Source of the DNA: Turbatrix aceti
Taxonomy: Eukaryota > Nematoda > Chromadorea > Rhabditida > Panagrolaimidae
Reading direction: 5' to 3'
Length of the DNA stretch: 64,000 nucleotides
NCBI GenBank assembly: GCA_963969345.1
Contig: OZ017768.1
Coordinates: forward strand, 6,596,718 to 6,660,717
Of this stretch, positions 1 through 10,445 are shown piece by piece. Within the stretch, counting starts at the first letter, position 1, and each line of letters begins with the position of its first letter. The notes under the pieces were generated by a model, which did no database searches, was not told the DNA's origin, and saw only the letters and a list, made by a program, of their open reading frames with translations. The position numbers and the translations under genes were made by a program.

Positions 1-2
1 AT

Positions 3-1697
3 CAGCAGCGCATCAACGATCTCATTGGTCAGGGCCAGGTCCTCATCGACGCCGGCAACCACCACGCACCGTCTATCCGCAGCCGTCTTCAGGAGCTCGA
101 ACAGCACCTCGCTGACATCCAGAACCTCGCGCGTGACCGACTCATGCACCTCCGCGACAACAGCGCCTACCTGCAGTTCAAGTGGAAGTGCGACGTCGTC
201 GAATCGTGGATCGCGGAGAAGGAAGCCCAGGTGCGGTCCGAGGACTTTGGCAAGGACCTGTCTTCTGTCCAGCTGCTGCTCACCAAGCAGGACGCTTTTG
301 ACGCTGGCCTCAATGCCTTTGAGCACGAAGGCATCAAGCGCATCAGCGAGCTCAAAGACCAGCTCGTCCAGGCGAAGCACGTTCAGTCGGATGCCATCGA
401 GAAGCGCTATCGCCACGTCATCCACCGCTGGCAGGAGCTGCTCAACAACTCGCTCGCTCGTCGCGAGAAGCTCATCCGCATGCAGGAGCACTTCAAGCGC
501 ATTGAAGACCTCTTCCTCACCTTTGCCAAGAAGGCATCCGCCTTCAACAGCTGGTTCGAGAACGCAGAAGAAGATCTCACGGATCCCGTCCGGTGCAACA
601 GCCTTGAGGAAATTCGCGCGCTCCGCGAAGCCCACGCGGCCTTCCAGAAGTCGCTGTACAACGCGGAACAGGACTTTGCCCAGCTCCAGCAACTCGATCA
701 GCAGATCAAGGCGCAGAACGTTGGACCCAACCCGTACACGTGGTTCACGATGCAGTCGCTGGAAGACACCTGGCACAACCTGCAGAAGATCATCAAGGAT
801 CGCGAGCAGGAGCTCGTCAACGAGCATCGCCGCCAGGAGAAGAACGACACGCTTCGCAAGGAGTTTGCCCGTCTGGCGAACGCCTTCCACGAGTGGCTGA
901 CGCAGGTGAGAACCGAGATGATGGAGGCCAATGGCTCGCTCGAGCAACAGCTCGAGAACCTCCGTCGCAAGGCAGGCGAGATCCGACTGCACCGAACGCA
1001 GCTGAAGAAGGTCGAAGACCTGGGGGCCCTGCTGGAAGAGAATCTCATCCTGGACAATCGCTACACGGAGCACAGCACCGTCGGCCTCGCCCAGGCCTGG
1101 GATCAGCTGGATCAGCTCTGCATGCGCATGCAACACAACCTGGAACAACAAATCCAGGCCAGAAACCAGTCGGGTGTCACGGAGGAATCCCTGCGCGACT
1201 TCTCGATGATGTTCAAGCACTACGACAAGGAAAAGCTCGGCAGACTCGATCACCAGCAATTCAAATCCTGCCTACGCGCTCTTGGCTACGATCTTCCGAT
1301 GGTCGACGAGGGCCAGCCGGAACCCGAATTCCAGCGCATCCTCGATATCGTCGATCCCAACCGAGACGGATACGTCACGCTCCAGGAGTACATGTCTTTC
1401 ATGATCACCAAGGAAACCGAAAACGTCCGATCCAGCGAGGATATCGAGATGGCCTTCCGCGCGCTTTCCAAGGATCTTCGACCTTACGTCACCGCAGAGG
1501 AGCTTTATGCCGTGAGTTTTTGTTTTTTCACGTTTCTGTACGGTCACTAACTCATCCATGCTTTTCAGAATCTCACCCCCGAACAGGCCGAGTACTGCAT
1601 CAAGCGCATGAACCCCTACACCGAGCCAGCGACCGGGCGATCCATCCAGGGCGCCCTCGACTACGAAGGCTTCGTGCAGGACCTCTTTGCCAACTGA
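3..1697 (+). CDS. spc-1: Alpha-spectrin, C-terminal part (5' end lies outside the window)
   Basis: The reading frame is open from base 3, so the gene enters from the left. Two exons are visible, 3-1511 and 1569-1697, with a 57-nt intron (GTGAGT to TTTTCAG); stop TGA at 1695. The visible part is about 545 residues. It starts in spectrin triple-helical repeats, with regularly spaced Trp residues and heptad-like helices (for example FKWKCDVVESWIAEKEAQV), and ends in the EF-hand region typical of alpha-spectrin and alpha-actinin (DPNRDGYVTLQEYMSFM, then ETENVRSSEDIEMAFRALS). The closing EELYA, NLTPEQAEYCIKRM and LDYEGFVQDLF match the alpha-spectrin C terminus. Alpha-spectrin pairs with beta-spectrin to form the actin-linked membrane skeleton. 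Alpha-actinin is less likely because of this C-terminal sequence. A possible poly(A) signal AATAAA lies at 1908. Confidence 0.95.
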
Positions 1698-2299
1698 TCA
1701 CTTTTTCTACAACGCCCACGCCCACAGATTCTTGTTTCTTTTTTTCCGCTTTATTTTAAATACACTGTAATAATCGCTTACTAACGTTCTATTTTTTTCC
1801 TCCGCGGAACGAACTGCTTGAAACGTTTTTTTTTTTATGGCATGAATGATTGTATTCGTTTTATTTATTGTTTTTTAAATAACTGCGATCGATATTTTTT
1901 CTGACTAAATAAATAGCGAGCTAAAATTCGAGCCAAACTGCAGAGGTGGACGCGAAGCATTCTGGGAAAGGACAGGGCTGATGAGCCATCCGGTTGCATG
2001 CGCCGGCCGTTATATTACGTATCGATTGAGTCCGTCATTTCTCCTGACCGATTGGGCAGGACGTGAGGCGGTAATCGTCGGTTGTCTGTCGGTGTGACCC
2101 TTTGATGCTATAGTATGAGCTCGCCTGTCTGGTCCTTGTAAATAAATATACACTGAAGCTCGAGTCGTGCTACGTGGAGCATTCGGCGGTGGCTGAGCTG
2201 CTATACAGCGTTGCATCGACGCCCAAATTGTTTTTCTTAATTGCATGCACATCGCTTCAGACAGAAAAACATCCTATTAGCTTCCATCATCCATTCCAG
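1698..2299. other. Intergenic, spectrin 3' UTR and upstream region of UAP1
   Basis: This is T-rich 3' flank of spectrin up to about 1920, followed by mixed sequence. No ORF has coding character. A TTCCAG directly before the ATG at 2300 could be a trans-splice or 5' UTR splice acceptor. Confidence 0.6.
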
Positions 2300-3696
2300 A
2301 TGCCCTCAACCCAGAATCTGACCCCCCAGGGCCAGGTGCTCCGAACGGCACTCATACAAAAATTCAAAGACCCCGAAAAAGTCGACGAAACCATGCTCGC
2401 TGAATTCGACTTTCCCCAGCTGCAGGTGGATTTTGACGATGCCCTCAAGCTTGCTGCGGTCAACAAATCGGGTGCCAACGCTGCGACCTTTGTGCCACTG
2501 GAATCTGAACGCTATGTTGTGAAAAACGACCTCGATCAGTCCAAAATCACAGAATTGGAGCAGTCCGGACTGCGGGCGATCGCACAGGGCGACATTGCAG
2601 TCATCACGCTCGCTGGCGGACAGGCCACGAGGCTGGGGGTGTCAGTGCCGAAAGGCCTCTATCCCCTAGACCTCGGAATCGGCGATTTCCAGTGCCTATT
2701 CGATCTCCAGGCAGCCCAGATCGCCAGACTCAACCGGCTCGCTGGGGAAACTGTCGTCGATGGCACCGCAAAAAAAGTCTACTGGATCGTGATGCTGAGC
2801 AAGCAGACAGCACCCAAAACTATCGAACCGGTGAGGAAGATCGCGGAAAAATTCGGCATTGCGGATTGCCTGCACTTCATCGTGCAGCCTTCAATCCCGG
2901 CTTTCGATTTGAAAGGCGGTTTCTTGATCGATGAAAATGGCATTTTGCAGTCGCCCAGTGAGTTTTATCCATCTTTCCATTTTTTACGCATCGTTTGAAT
3001 ATTTTAGATGGCAACGGAGGGATCTACGAGGCCCTCCGCCCTGAATTACCCCGTCTCGAAGCGTCCGGCGTCAAATACGTCCACGTGTACTGCGTCGACA
3101 ACGTGCTCTGTCCCGTCGGCGATCCCGTCTTCCTCGGACTCTGCATCGAGCGAAAAGCCGACTGCGCCACGAAAACCGTCGAAAAAAAAAATCCCAACGA
3201 GAAAATCGGCATCGTAGTCCGAAACGCGATCAACGGAGCGGTATCCATCGTCGAGTATTCCGAGATTTCCTCCGAACAGGCAAATGCGCTCGACGCCCAA
3301 GATCCGAGTCGTCTGGCCTTCCGCGCGGGCAGCATCGCCAATCACGTCTTTTCCCTGGGCTTTCTGAAGTCGGTGGAGAACGTGCGGCTGCCCTACCACG
3401 TGGCGCAGAAGAAGCTGGCCCACGTGGACCCCAGCACGGGTGCTCGTCTGCATTCGGACGGAATTAAACTTGAACGGTTTATCTTTGACGTTTTTCCGTA
3501 CTCCAAGTAGGCTTTTTTTGGGTGATTTGGGTAGGTCAGCACTGACTTGTGTTTGTTTAGGAACTTTATCGCCTACGAAGTCGACGGAAGCCTCGAATTC
3601 AGCCCGCTGAAGCAGAACGAGAGCGGCGGAGTCAACTGTCCTTCCACCTGCATTCGAGACCTTCACCGGGTTCAGCCTCCTTGGCTGAGCGCCTGA
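2300..3696 (+). CDS. UAP1: UDP-N-acetylhexosamine pyrophosphorylase
   Basis: The enzyme makes UDP-GlcNAc (or UDP-GalNAc) from UTP and the hexosamine 1-phosphate. UDP-GlcNAc is the donor for chitin synthesis, N-glycosylation, GPI anchors and O-GlcNAc, and the reaction is cytosolic. Three exons: 2300-2957, 3008-3506, 3561-3696, with introns of 50 and 54 nt, encoding about 430 residues (family members are usually around 480-520). The nucleotide-binding signature is visible as VITLAGGQATRLGVSVPKGL near residue 100, followed by YWIVMLSKQT, SPNGNGGIYEAL across the first junction, VKYVHVYCVDNVLCPVGDP, GIVVRNAINGAVSIVEYSEI and, at the end, FSPLKQ. The ATG at 2300 is chosen because TTCCAG directly precedes it; the frame is open further upstream to 2174 but that stretch lacks family similarity. 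AATAAA lies at 3785. Confidence 0.95.
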
Positions 3697-5697
3697 GACG
3701 CCACGGGACGTGTTCGTCACGACCTGGGTGACTCACTTTTTCCTATTGAGGCCATCACCAGTCCTCACCTCGTGGTAGCCTTACAATAAACATTTTTTAT
3801 CTCTTGCTTACGTGTTTCCCAACAAAGCGACGACGACGAGGGTTTGTGCAACAAATGCCGCGGGAATGCCCCTGGACATACTAAATGTGGCTTTTGACGT
3901 TGTTTTACGGTTCTACGGTAGCTTATGATAATGAAGGCCAGCAAAAATGCAAGCTGCGTTTGAGGAAGCAATTATCGCAACTTTTTTTGTCCAGAAAATA
4001 CTACAGAGTACATTTGCCGAAAAATGCGACGTTTAAAAAACACAAATAAGCTGCCAGAAAGCCGTTAAAACAGTCAGCGCGAAATCACGTCATCCATGGC
4101 GTCCCGGTTGAATGGCGATTCTTTCCTACGACCGTCGTCCGACGGCGCGCGTCTTTTATTGCTAATAAAATTCTCACATATTCTGCCAAAAGCAGTGTTT
4201 TCATCAGATATATAAAACATACTCGGAATACACGTATAATTCTCCCAGGGCTCTCCCACGTCGTTCCGCCAACGTATGTAGCGGTATATACAAAAATTAC
4301 CGCGCTATTATGCCAAAAAGCACTTTCCGGACAGTTCGGAGTAAATACTACCACTTTTGTCCATTATCCTCCAGAACCGAGGACGTGCGTCATCTCGACG
4401 TCAGTCCTCCGGATGTGCGGTTTTTGAATCCTTTACTTAGTCATCGAAAAACGGTTGTCACCTAACTTTTCCATGTCACGTTTTCTTTCCTTTCACTGGG
4501 CTCAATGCCATAATTACGGTATACTGTTCGAGTCGGTTTGTAATCATTTCTCGAAATAAATGTATAAGAGTTTGCCGGGGCTGCAAAGAACGTCTAATTC
4601 TGGATTTTACTATTTAGTCATTGAGCTGTTAGGCAAACCGTCAGGAAAACTGTAATGCATCGCTACATAATCTTATCTGCATATAACGTATGATAATGTT
4701 AATATTACTCTTACTACAGCCTTAGGGGCTATTACTTTAATTGAAGTTGGTGTGTGATCTTGTTTTTGTCGTAATCTTCCATAACTCATGCCGCAGTGCT
4801 GCTCATCGTCACTTCCTACGCCCCACGCAGGCCAGCAAGTCATTGTCTGTCTTTGTTAGATATTTCTCTAATTTTAACACAGTTCGTGGACTCTGCTGTT
4901 TACCAAGTCCACCAACATGTTAACCTCGCGTGTTCGCAAGGGATGTCATAAGGAAGGGTTGGCCCAGGGGGTGGCGTGCTACACATATCTGCAAAAAACG
5001 CAGGTGGTAAACCGTTGACGCAGGTGACAAAGTCGAAACTACATTTTTTTTCAAAAAACAAGATTGGCCTATAATATTTATATGTAAGAAGTCAGTTAGA
5101 CAGCTGCCCCCCGCATTTGTTTGCAAATTGCAACTATAACTCTTCGCGTGGAGAACCCCGGAGCATCGACTATTGTCTATTGTCTGAAGCCATTGAATAC
5201 TATATGTACATGATGGTGAGATACCAGAGACTCAACCTTTTAAAATTAAAATAGATTCTACAGTCCTACGCGTATTTGAGTCCCTTTGAATTGAAAGTGA
5301 ATCTTTTTTTTCCTTTTTTTTGTCCCCGGGTTACTGTAGCTACTACACAATGATCTATAATGCCGTCCGGCTTACTGTCTGTACTCTTGGTCTATTTTAA
5401 AGGTTGTGCCAATTATCTGCCCGACTGTCTATGTAACTGTTGTCAGATAAAGTCAGATTACTCGAGTTTGTGCCGCGCGGAGTCGTTTTTTTGCGTTCAC
5501 GAATTTTTGACCGTGTTCGCGAACGAACATTGAACAGATTATTTTAAAACCTTTCTTTTCGTGGTAAAAGTTGATAAATGCCATTTTTCACCTTTTTACG
5601 TCAACTTTTGTTTGTTTTATGCGTTTGAAAAATTTTGCCTTGTTTGCGAACGTTCGCACTTTATGGTCGCTTACTTACCTCCAAAATTGATTGCAGG
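3697..5697. other. Intergenic region, about 2 kb, AT-rich
   Basis: I see no exon with coding character on either strand; open frames are under 90 codons. The segment 5490-5660 carries a GTTCGCGAAC palindrome at 5515-5524 and a related TTTGCGAACGTTCGC stretch near 5643, similar to sequences elsewhere in the window. The end of the region, TTGCAG just before the ATG at 5698, looks like a splice acceptor for the next gene. Confidence 0.5.
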
Positions 5698-6003
5698 ATG
5701 ATGACAAAGTTGTGGTTTGTATTTATCGGCATGCTTCTCGCATCAGTCGCAGCATCGCCGTCGAGACCAAGAACTATGGTTCGTTCGTGTTCTGATCCCC
5801 TAAAACAAAAAAAAATAAAAAAAATGTTTTTTTTTTAGATCTTGGAAATCTACCCTTCTCATCTGACAGAATCTCCACAGAAAAGAGACGCTCAAGAGTA
5901 CCTCTTCCTCGATCCCGGCGACCTGGCACTCAGACTCGGCAAACGATCACAAAACAGTTTTCGAGAAATCGATCTTGAGGACCTTGCCACTCGACTGGGT
6001 TGA
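5698..6003 (+). CDS. Predicted neuropeptide precursor with two amidated DLAxRL-type peptides
   Basis: Two exons, 5698-5778 and 5839-6003, joined in phase 0, encode 81 residues. The N terminus is a clear signal peptide: MMTKLW, a hydrophobic core FVFIGMLLASVAA, then a polar SPSRPR stretch. Exon 2 has Lys-Arg cleavage sites that delimit two related peptides: DAQEYLFLDPGDLALRLG followed by KR, and SQNSFREIDLEDLATRLG running straight into the stop. Both end in Gly, the amide donor, so the mature C termini would be DLALRL-NH2 and DLATRL-NH2. A dibasic site after a secreted leader plus a terminal Gly is the standard layout of a small-peptide precursor. I do not recognise the family (it is not FMRFamide-, PDF- or AKH-like); molluscan and annelid myomodulins also end in LRLamide, but the rest differs. 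The donor GTTCGT is weak, yet it is the only one that keeps the frame. Confidence 0.7.
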
Positions 6004-6393
6004 ACAAACGACGGCATTCATGCCGAATTTGCATTCACAGACTTATTTATTTGCTGGACTTGGAGTTGCTATAAAAATAGAACGTAATTTTGAAATAATA
6101 CCAATGTACATTCATTCGTGTTTTCGAAAACACGCTCCGACAATTACTATAATTTCGGTAAACGAGATAAATGCAATGCAAAGTGGCTGCGAATTATACA
6201 GTACAACACGAAAAAAATATGACAAAGATCGTAAACAATCGTTATTGAAACGAAAATAATTTTCGTTGTGAGAACAGGGAAACATAAGTGCTGTACCATT
6301 TTCTCCGTTTGTCATTTCAAGAATTTTGAACGTGAACTGTTCAGCTCTGCTTTTTTCTTTGTTATTGTCAGTATCGGTTTCGATTCTGTAGCG
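6004..6393. other. Upstream region of FamA
   Basis: Non-coding DNA between the peptide gene and FamA. It holds the shared promoter-like motif at 6259-6273 and ends in TTGTCAG about 20 nt before the ATG, a probable (trans-)splice acceptor. Confidence 0.5.
6259..6273 (+). promoter_or_regulatory. Shared upstream motif of the tandem family, FamA copy
   Basis: ATTTTCGTTGTGAGA lies 121 nt before the FamA start codon and is followed by a GTACC box about 20 nt later. The same motif with small changes lies 108 and 117 nt before the starts of FamB and FamC, although the surrounding DNA has diverged. Constant position and sequence suggest a functional promoter element; no factor is known to me. Confidence 0.45.
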
Positions 6394-7858
6394 ATGTTGT
6401 CTACGACGTACCTTCGTCTTCTGCCCACGCTGACTTTTTATAACGTTGATGTCGCCAAATTGTTGTTGTCGTCGCAGAACGCAACTCAATTCTACTTGCA
6501 GTACTTCAGTAACCGTGAGGTTGTTTTGAACGAGCACTCTGTCGAAATTTCGGTGAGTTTTGTTGTTGATTTGGTACAGGACTTTGCATTATTTGTGGAT
6601 ATTTATTTTGATAACAATTTTTTTTTTGTAATTTTTGATAACGATTAGTATTTATTAGAATTCCCATTTTCAGACCGATGGCCAGACCACTACTTTCGTC
6701 GACGATAATCCCGATCGTAGTGTCACGTGTTTGGCGCTTTTTGTCACGTCTTTCCGATTCAGCATCGATATCTCCGACCTGAAAGATTTCTTTATCTTTT
6801 TAGGCCGCGCTAAACGTAAGAATTTTTGTAATATTTCTGCGGACAATTTCACGATAATTTTTTTAGGGTTGACTACGCTCGTTACCGATTGTGGACAGCA
6901 GAATGCAGGTGTACGTGATGCGTCCAACTATTTGGAAAATGAATCGTGGCCGAAACTCAAAACCGTTGCTGGTCCTCCCAAGTTGTTTTGTCCTACCCAA
7001 AAGCTTGGCTTGACTCTGAATTCTTTTGAGACGGTTATTTTTACCGATGCACACAGTTTGCCTCACGGTACGATGGGTTCTTTCATCGTAAGTTTATTTT
7101 TAATTGTCAAATGTTATTTATAATTGCTCTGTAAACTGCAGCGCAGTATCAGTCAACCCGCTTTTCACGCAAAGAAAATGATCTGGAACTTCGATGCCAT
7201 CACCATGCAATCGATGACTGCGAGTCTCAATCGCTGCACTGAACCGTCAGTTTTTCTTTGTAAAATTCAATTTTGTCAGTTTTTGGAAATATTTTTTAGG
7301 CGCAACGATGTCGAAGAGCTGACGATCAAATTGAAGCGCCATCGACCCAAAGGCATCAAAGCTTTCACCGAATCTGTCTTGAGAGTTTTTCCAAAGCTCA
7401 AGCGATTTGATTGCTACTTTGTTGTGCCGTACGTTGACGATACCGTAAGTTTTGACCCCCCCCAATTACCACAATTTCGATGTGGTTTATAGGAAGCCGA
7501 CGATTGCTACACGGATGATCTGACGGCAGTTGCTATGGCTGGCGTCTTGTTTGTGGACGATGCCAAGAAGAAATTGATCAATTTTAATACGTCCCACACC
7601 GCGGTCAATTTTTTCTGCCATAATGATTACGCTTTGAAAGTTTTCGGAAACCCTTTTGGTTTTTTTGACTTCTTTTTGCATGATATGGTTAACTTCAAGT
7701 TGGACAAGATCGTGGATGAGGACGCTGACGACTTTGATCCTTACGTATCTCGTTTCAAATTCGAGAACGTCCAGAAGCAGGTCCCGGAAACTGAAAACAT
7801 GTCGTTTGACTTACGGCTTCGGGGCAAAATTGTCGACGGTGATAATTCTTTGTTCTAA
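6394..7858 (+). CDS. FamA: first copy of an unrecognised tandem gene family, possibly F-box/LRR-like
   Basis: Six exons: 6394-6552, 6674-6815, 6867-7087, 7142-7245, 7300-7444, 7493-7858, encoding 378 residues with all phases consistent. It has no signal peptide and no membrane span. The N terminus (LRLLPTLTFYNVDVAKLLL) is loosely reminiscent of an F-box helix, and the C-terminal half has leucine-rich-like pieces such as DVEELTIKL and FPKLKRFDCYFV, so an F-box plus LRR-like substrate adaptor is conceivable. This is inference; no motif is diagnostic. The ATG follows a TCAG acceptor by about 20 nt, as in FamB. Codon use is strikingly T-rich (GAT, TTT, GTT) compared with the GC-rich neighbours. 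Exons 3 to 5 are nearly identical to FamC. An intron (about 7866-7918) appears to follow directly after the stop. Confidence 0.75.
6861..7338 (+). repeat. Near-identical tract shared with 10881-11357 (gene conversion candidate)
   Basis: This 478-bp segment covers exon 3, intron 3, exon 4, intron 4 and the start of exon 5 of FamA and matches 10881-11357 of FamC with seven differences by my count, introns included. Outside it, the two genes diverge abruptly in both exons and introns. Confidence 0.85.
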
Positions 7859-8271
7859 AACACAGGTTTGTTTTGATATTTATGATTTACGAAAGATGAC
7901 CTTCTTTTTTGATTTCAGTCGTGTTTCTCGAGTACCGGGCTCCAAGAATTCGCGAACAACCGTTACCGTTTTCGACATCGTCATTGGACTCTGTTAAAAC
8001 CATTTATACTTTGCTGTAACCGCCTTATTTGTGTTTTGATAAAAAAATAGTGTTATTAGGGATTCAATTCGATAAAAACAATTACCGTACTAATGTAAGA
8101 AGAAAATATTTCATGCGCGCGCGCATGCAAAATTTTTGAAGCCAATTCAATTTTCGTTGCGAGACGCATAGTACGGTACATTCGTCGCTCGATCTGTTTT
8201 GTTACTTTTTTTATCTGTTTAGCTCTTCTTTTTTCTTCGTTATTTTCAGTATCGGTTTCGATTCTGTAGCG
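7859..8271. other. Spacer between FamA and FamB
   Basis: Contains the FamA 3' UTR with its probable intron, the FamB upstream motif at 8150-8164, and a short GCGCGCGC alternating stretch near 8116-8123. ATTTTCAG about 20 nt before the FamB ATG is a good splice acceptor for a leader exon. Confidence 0.5.
8150..8164 (+). promoter_or_regulatory. Shared upstream motif of the tandem family, FamB copy
   Basis: ATTTTCGTTGCGAGA followed after six bases by GTACGGTAC, 108 nt before the FamB start codon. It differs by one base from the FamA copy (6259). Confidence 0.45.
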
Positions 8272-9757
8272 ATGTTGTCTACGACGTACCTTCGTCTTCT
8301 GCCCACGCTGACGCTTCACAGCGCTGATGTCGCGAAATTGTTGTTGTCTTCGCAGAACGCAACCCAGTTCTACTTGCAGTACTTCAGTGACCGTGAGGTT
8401 GTTTTGAACGACCACTCGATCGAAATTTCGGTGAGTTTTTTTTGCTCTGTGATAGTTTTTTGATTTTGTATGGTTTTCTGATGGTTTTTTTCCTACTTTA
8501 TGTTATCAAAATTTCTGGAAAACTGTAGTTAACAAAATTTATTCATTTGTTTTCAGACAAATGACCAGACCACAACTTTCGTCGTTGGTAATCCCGATCG
8601 TAGTGCCGCGTGCTTGGCGCTCTTCATCACGTCCCTCCGGTTAAGCATCGAAATCCCCGACCTCCAGGATTTCTATTTTCTTTTAGGCCGAGCTCAACGT
8701 GAGAGTTTTTGTCACATTTATTCAGTCCATGCTGTATTTTTAGGCCTAACGTCGTTTTTTGCAAATCAGGGACATCGATATGCTGGTTTGCGTAACGCAA
8801 AAAACTTTTTGACATCTGCATCGTGTCCGCAACTCAAGATCGTAGCTGGTCCTCGCAGGTTGTTTTCTTCCGCGCAATATAGTAAGATGATCAACATCAA
8901 TTGCTTCGATACGGCTATTTACACCAGTGAGAGCAACTTGTCTCAAGGTTCGACACAAACTTTCGCTGTAGGATTTTTTGAAGTTTTCTAAATATTTTTA
9001 TTTTTTTGTAAATTACAGCGCAGCGTCAGTCAACCAGCATTTCATGCCAAGAAAATGATTTGGAATTTTGACGAAGTTACTGCGGTTTCATTGGCCCCAG
9101 CTCTTACTCGCATGATGTGCATCGATAAACCGTATGTTTTTTGACATTTTTATGTTTTTAGAAATAATTTTATAGGCGGGAGGATGTGGAAGAACTGACG
9201 ATCAAATTGAACTTCTTCAAAAATTACAATATCAAACCTATGACTGAAGCTATTCTGAAAGAGTTTCCGAATCTCAAGCGGCTAGATTGCTACTTTGTCT
9301 TGCCGTATTGTGGCCTATACGATGTAAGTATTGAAATTTTTAAAAAAATTTGGCGTCACATACTTGTTTTAAAAAAAAAAAGTTATAGAAGCATCCCGAT
9401 GGCGACTTTTTCGGTTGCGGGGTGGATGCTATTCTGTGTTGTACCGGTTTCATGAATTTCTCAATCGAGAAGCTTCTTGAAATTCCTACGCCCAATACGG
9501 TTATCAATATTTACTGTCATGTTAAAAGCACTTTCATTGACTTCTGGAAGGATTCTTTGGGTAATGCTGCAAGCCAAATCAATCGAGAAAAAAACTGCAC
9601 TCTGGAAAAGATCGATGAACCCCGAAAACAAGGCTCGGAATATCAAGTTACGCGTTTCACGTATGCGAATGTCCGCAAGAAGTTTGCGGAGAACAAGTCG
9701 TTCGATTTGCTGGTTCAAGGCAAGCTTGTTCGTCGGGATGGATTTTTGCGGGACTAG
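8272..9757 (+). CDS. FamB: second copy of the tandem gene family
   Basis: Six exons: 8272-8430, 8557-8698, 8744-8967, 9019-9131, 9176-9323, 9389-9757, encoding 384 residues. The intron positions and phases equal those of FamA and FamC, and exon 1 is almost the same protein (LLLSSQNATQFYLQYFSDRE). From exon 3 on it is clearly more diverged (GHRYAGLRNAKNF against CGQQNAGVRDASN in the others) and was not part of the FamA-FamC conversion. The C-terminal segment KKFAENKSFDLLVQGKLV is shared with FamC (KRFAENKSFDLRIRGKLV), so different parts of the three copies have different closest relatives. Function unknown; the F-box-like idea given for FamA applies equally weakly. An intron follows immediately after the TAG stop (9758 to about 9810). 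Confidence 0.75.
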
Positions 9758-10445
9758 GTTTGTTTTTTGATGATTTTTATGAACTGTAAATATATTTTTT
9801 TTGGTTTCAGACGAAAGTCCGCGAACGATCCAACAAATCGATCCTGAGAACGTCATCACTTGACCGATTGACTGATAAAACGCCATTTATTTTTGTTAAT
9901 TTATTGGATTTCTGTAAAAGTATAATAAAATGGAACACTTGAAAGCTGGAACACAGCGCAGGCGCGTTTCTGTTCCCGTTCGCGTCTAAAAACAGCGACG
10001 GAAAAATTGCGATACTTTATTTTGACCAACAGAAGCTCTACTGTGATCCGACAACACGTCAGACGACGACAACGAGAAATTAGGTAATGGTAAACTGATT
10101 GACTTCAGAGCCACAAAACCTCATCGTAAGAGCCCCTTTGTTTCAGTCGAAAATCATTATGTATATTTCGCTGGCTTTTTTTTATTAAACGTGTGTAAGA
10201 AGTAAAATAAAAATTGACAAACACGGCAGATGATAATATCAAAATCCGATAAAACAGACAAAAAAAACTGAACTGATTGTAAAAGAACTCTGGAGTGTTT
10301 TTGAAGCGAAATACATTTTCGTTGTAAGAAGCACGACAAAGTAACAAACGTACAGTACCGTTCGTGTTGTTACGTCCAATTCGCTGTTTTGTTCGTTTTT
10401 TCATGGTTTTGTAAACCTAACAAAGGTGATTTGGATTCCGTTGCC
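9758..10445. other. Spacer between FamB and FamC
   Basis: Holds the FamB 3' UTR and the FamC promoter-like motif at 10315-10329. Short open frames on the minus strand (10105-10404) have no coding character. Confidence 0.45.
10315..10329 (+). promoter_or_regulatory. Shared upstream motif of the tandem family, FamC copy
   Basis: ATTTTCGTTGTAAGA followed about 25 nt later by CAGTACCGTTCG, 117 nt before the FamC start. A TTTTTGAAGC box just upstream is also present before FamB. Confidence 0.45.

Noticed and set aside
25..900. 291-codon ORF, Ser/Arg-rich
   Set aside because: Shadow frame of the spectrin exon, whose own frame encodes perfect spectrin repeats.
8116..8123. GCGCGCGC alternating stretch as Z-DNA or promoter signal
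   Set aside because: Too short, and absent from the other two copies at the same position.
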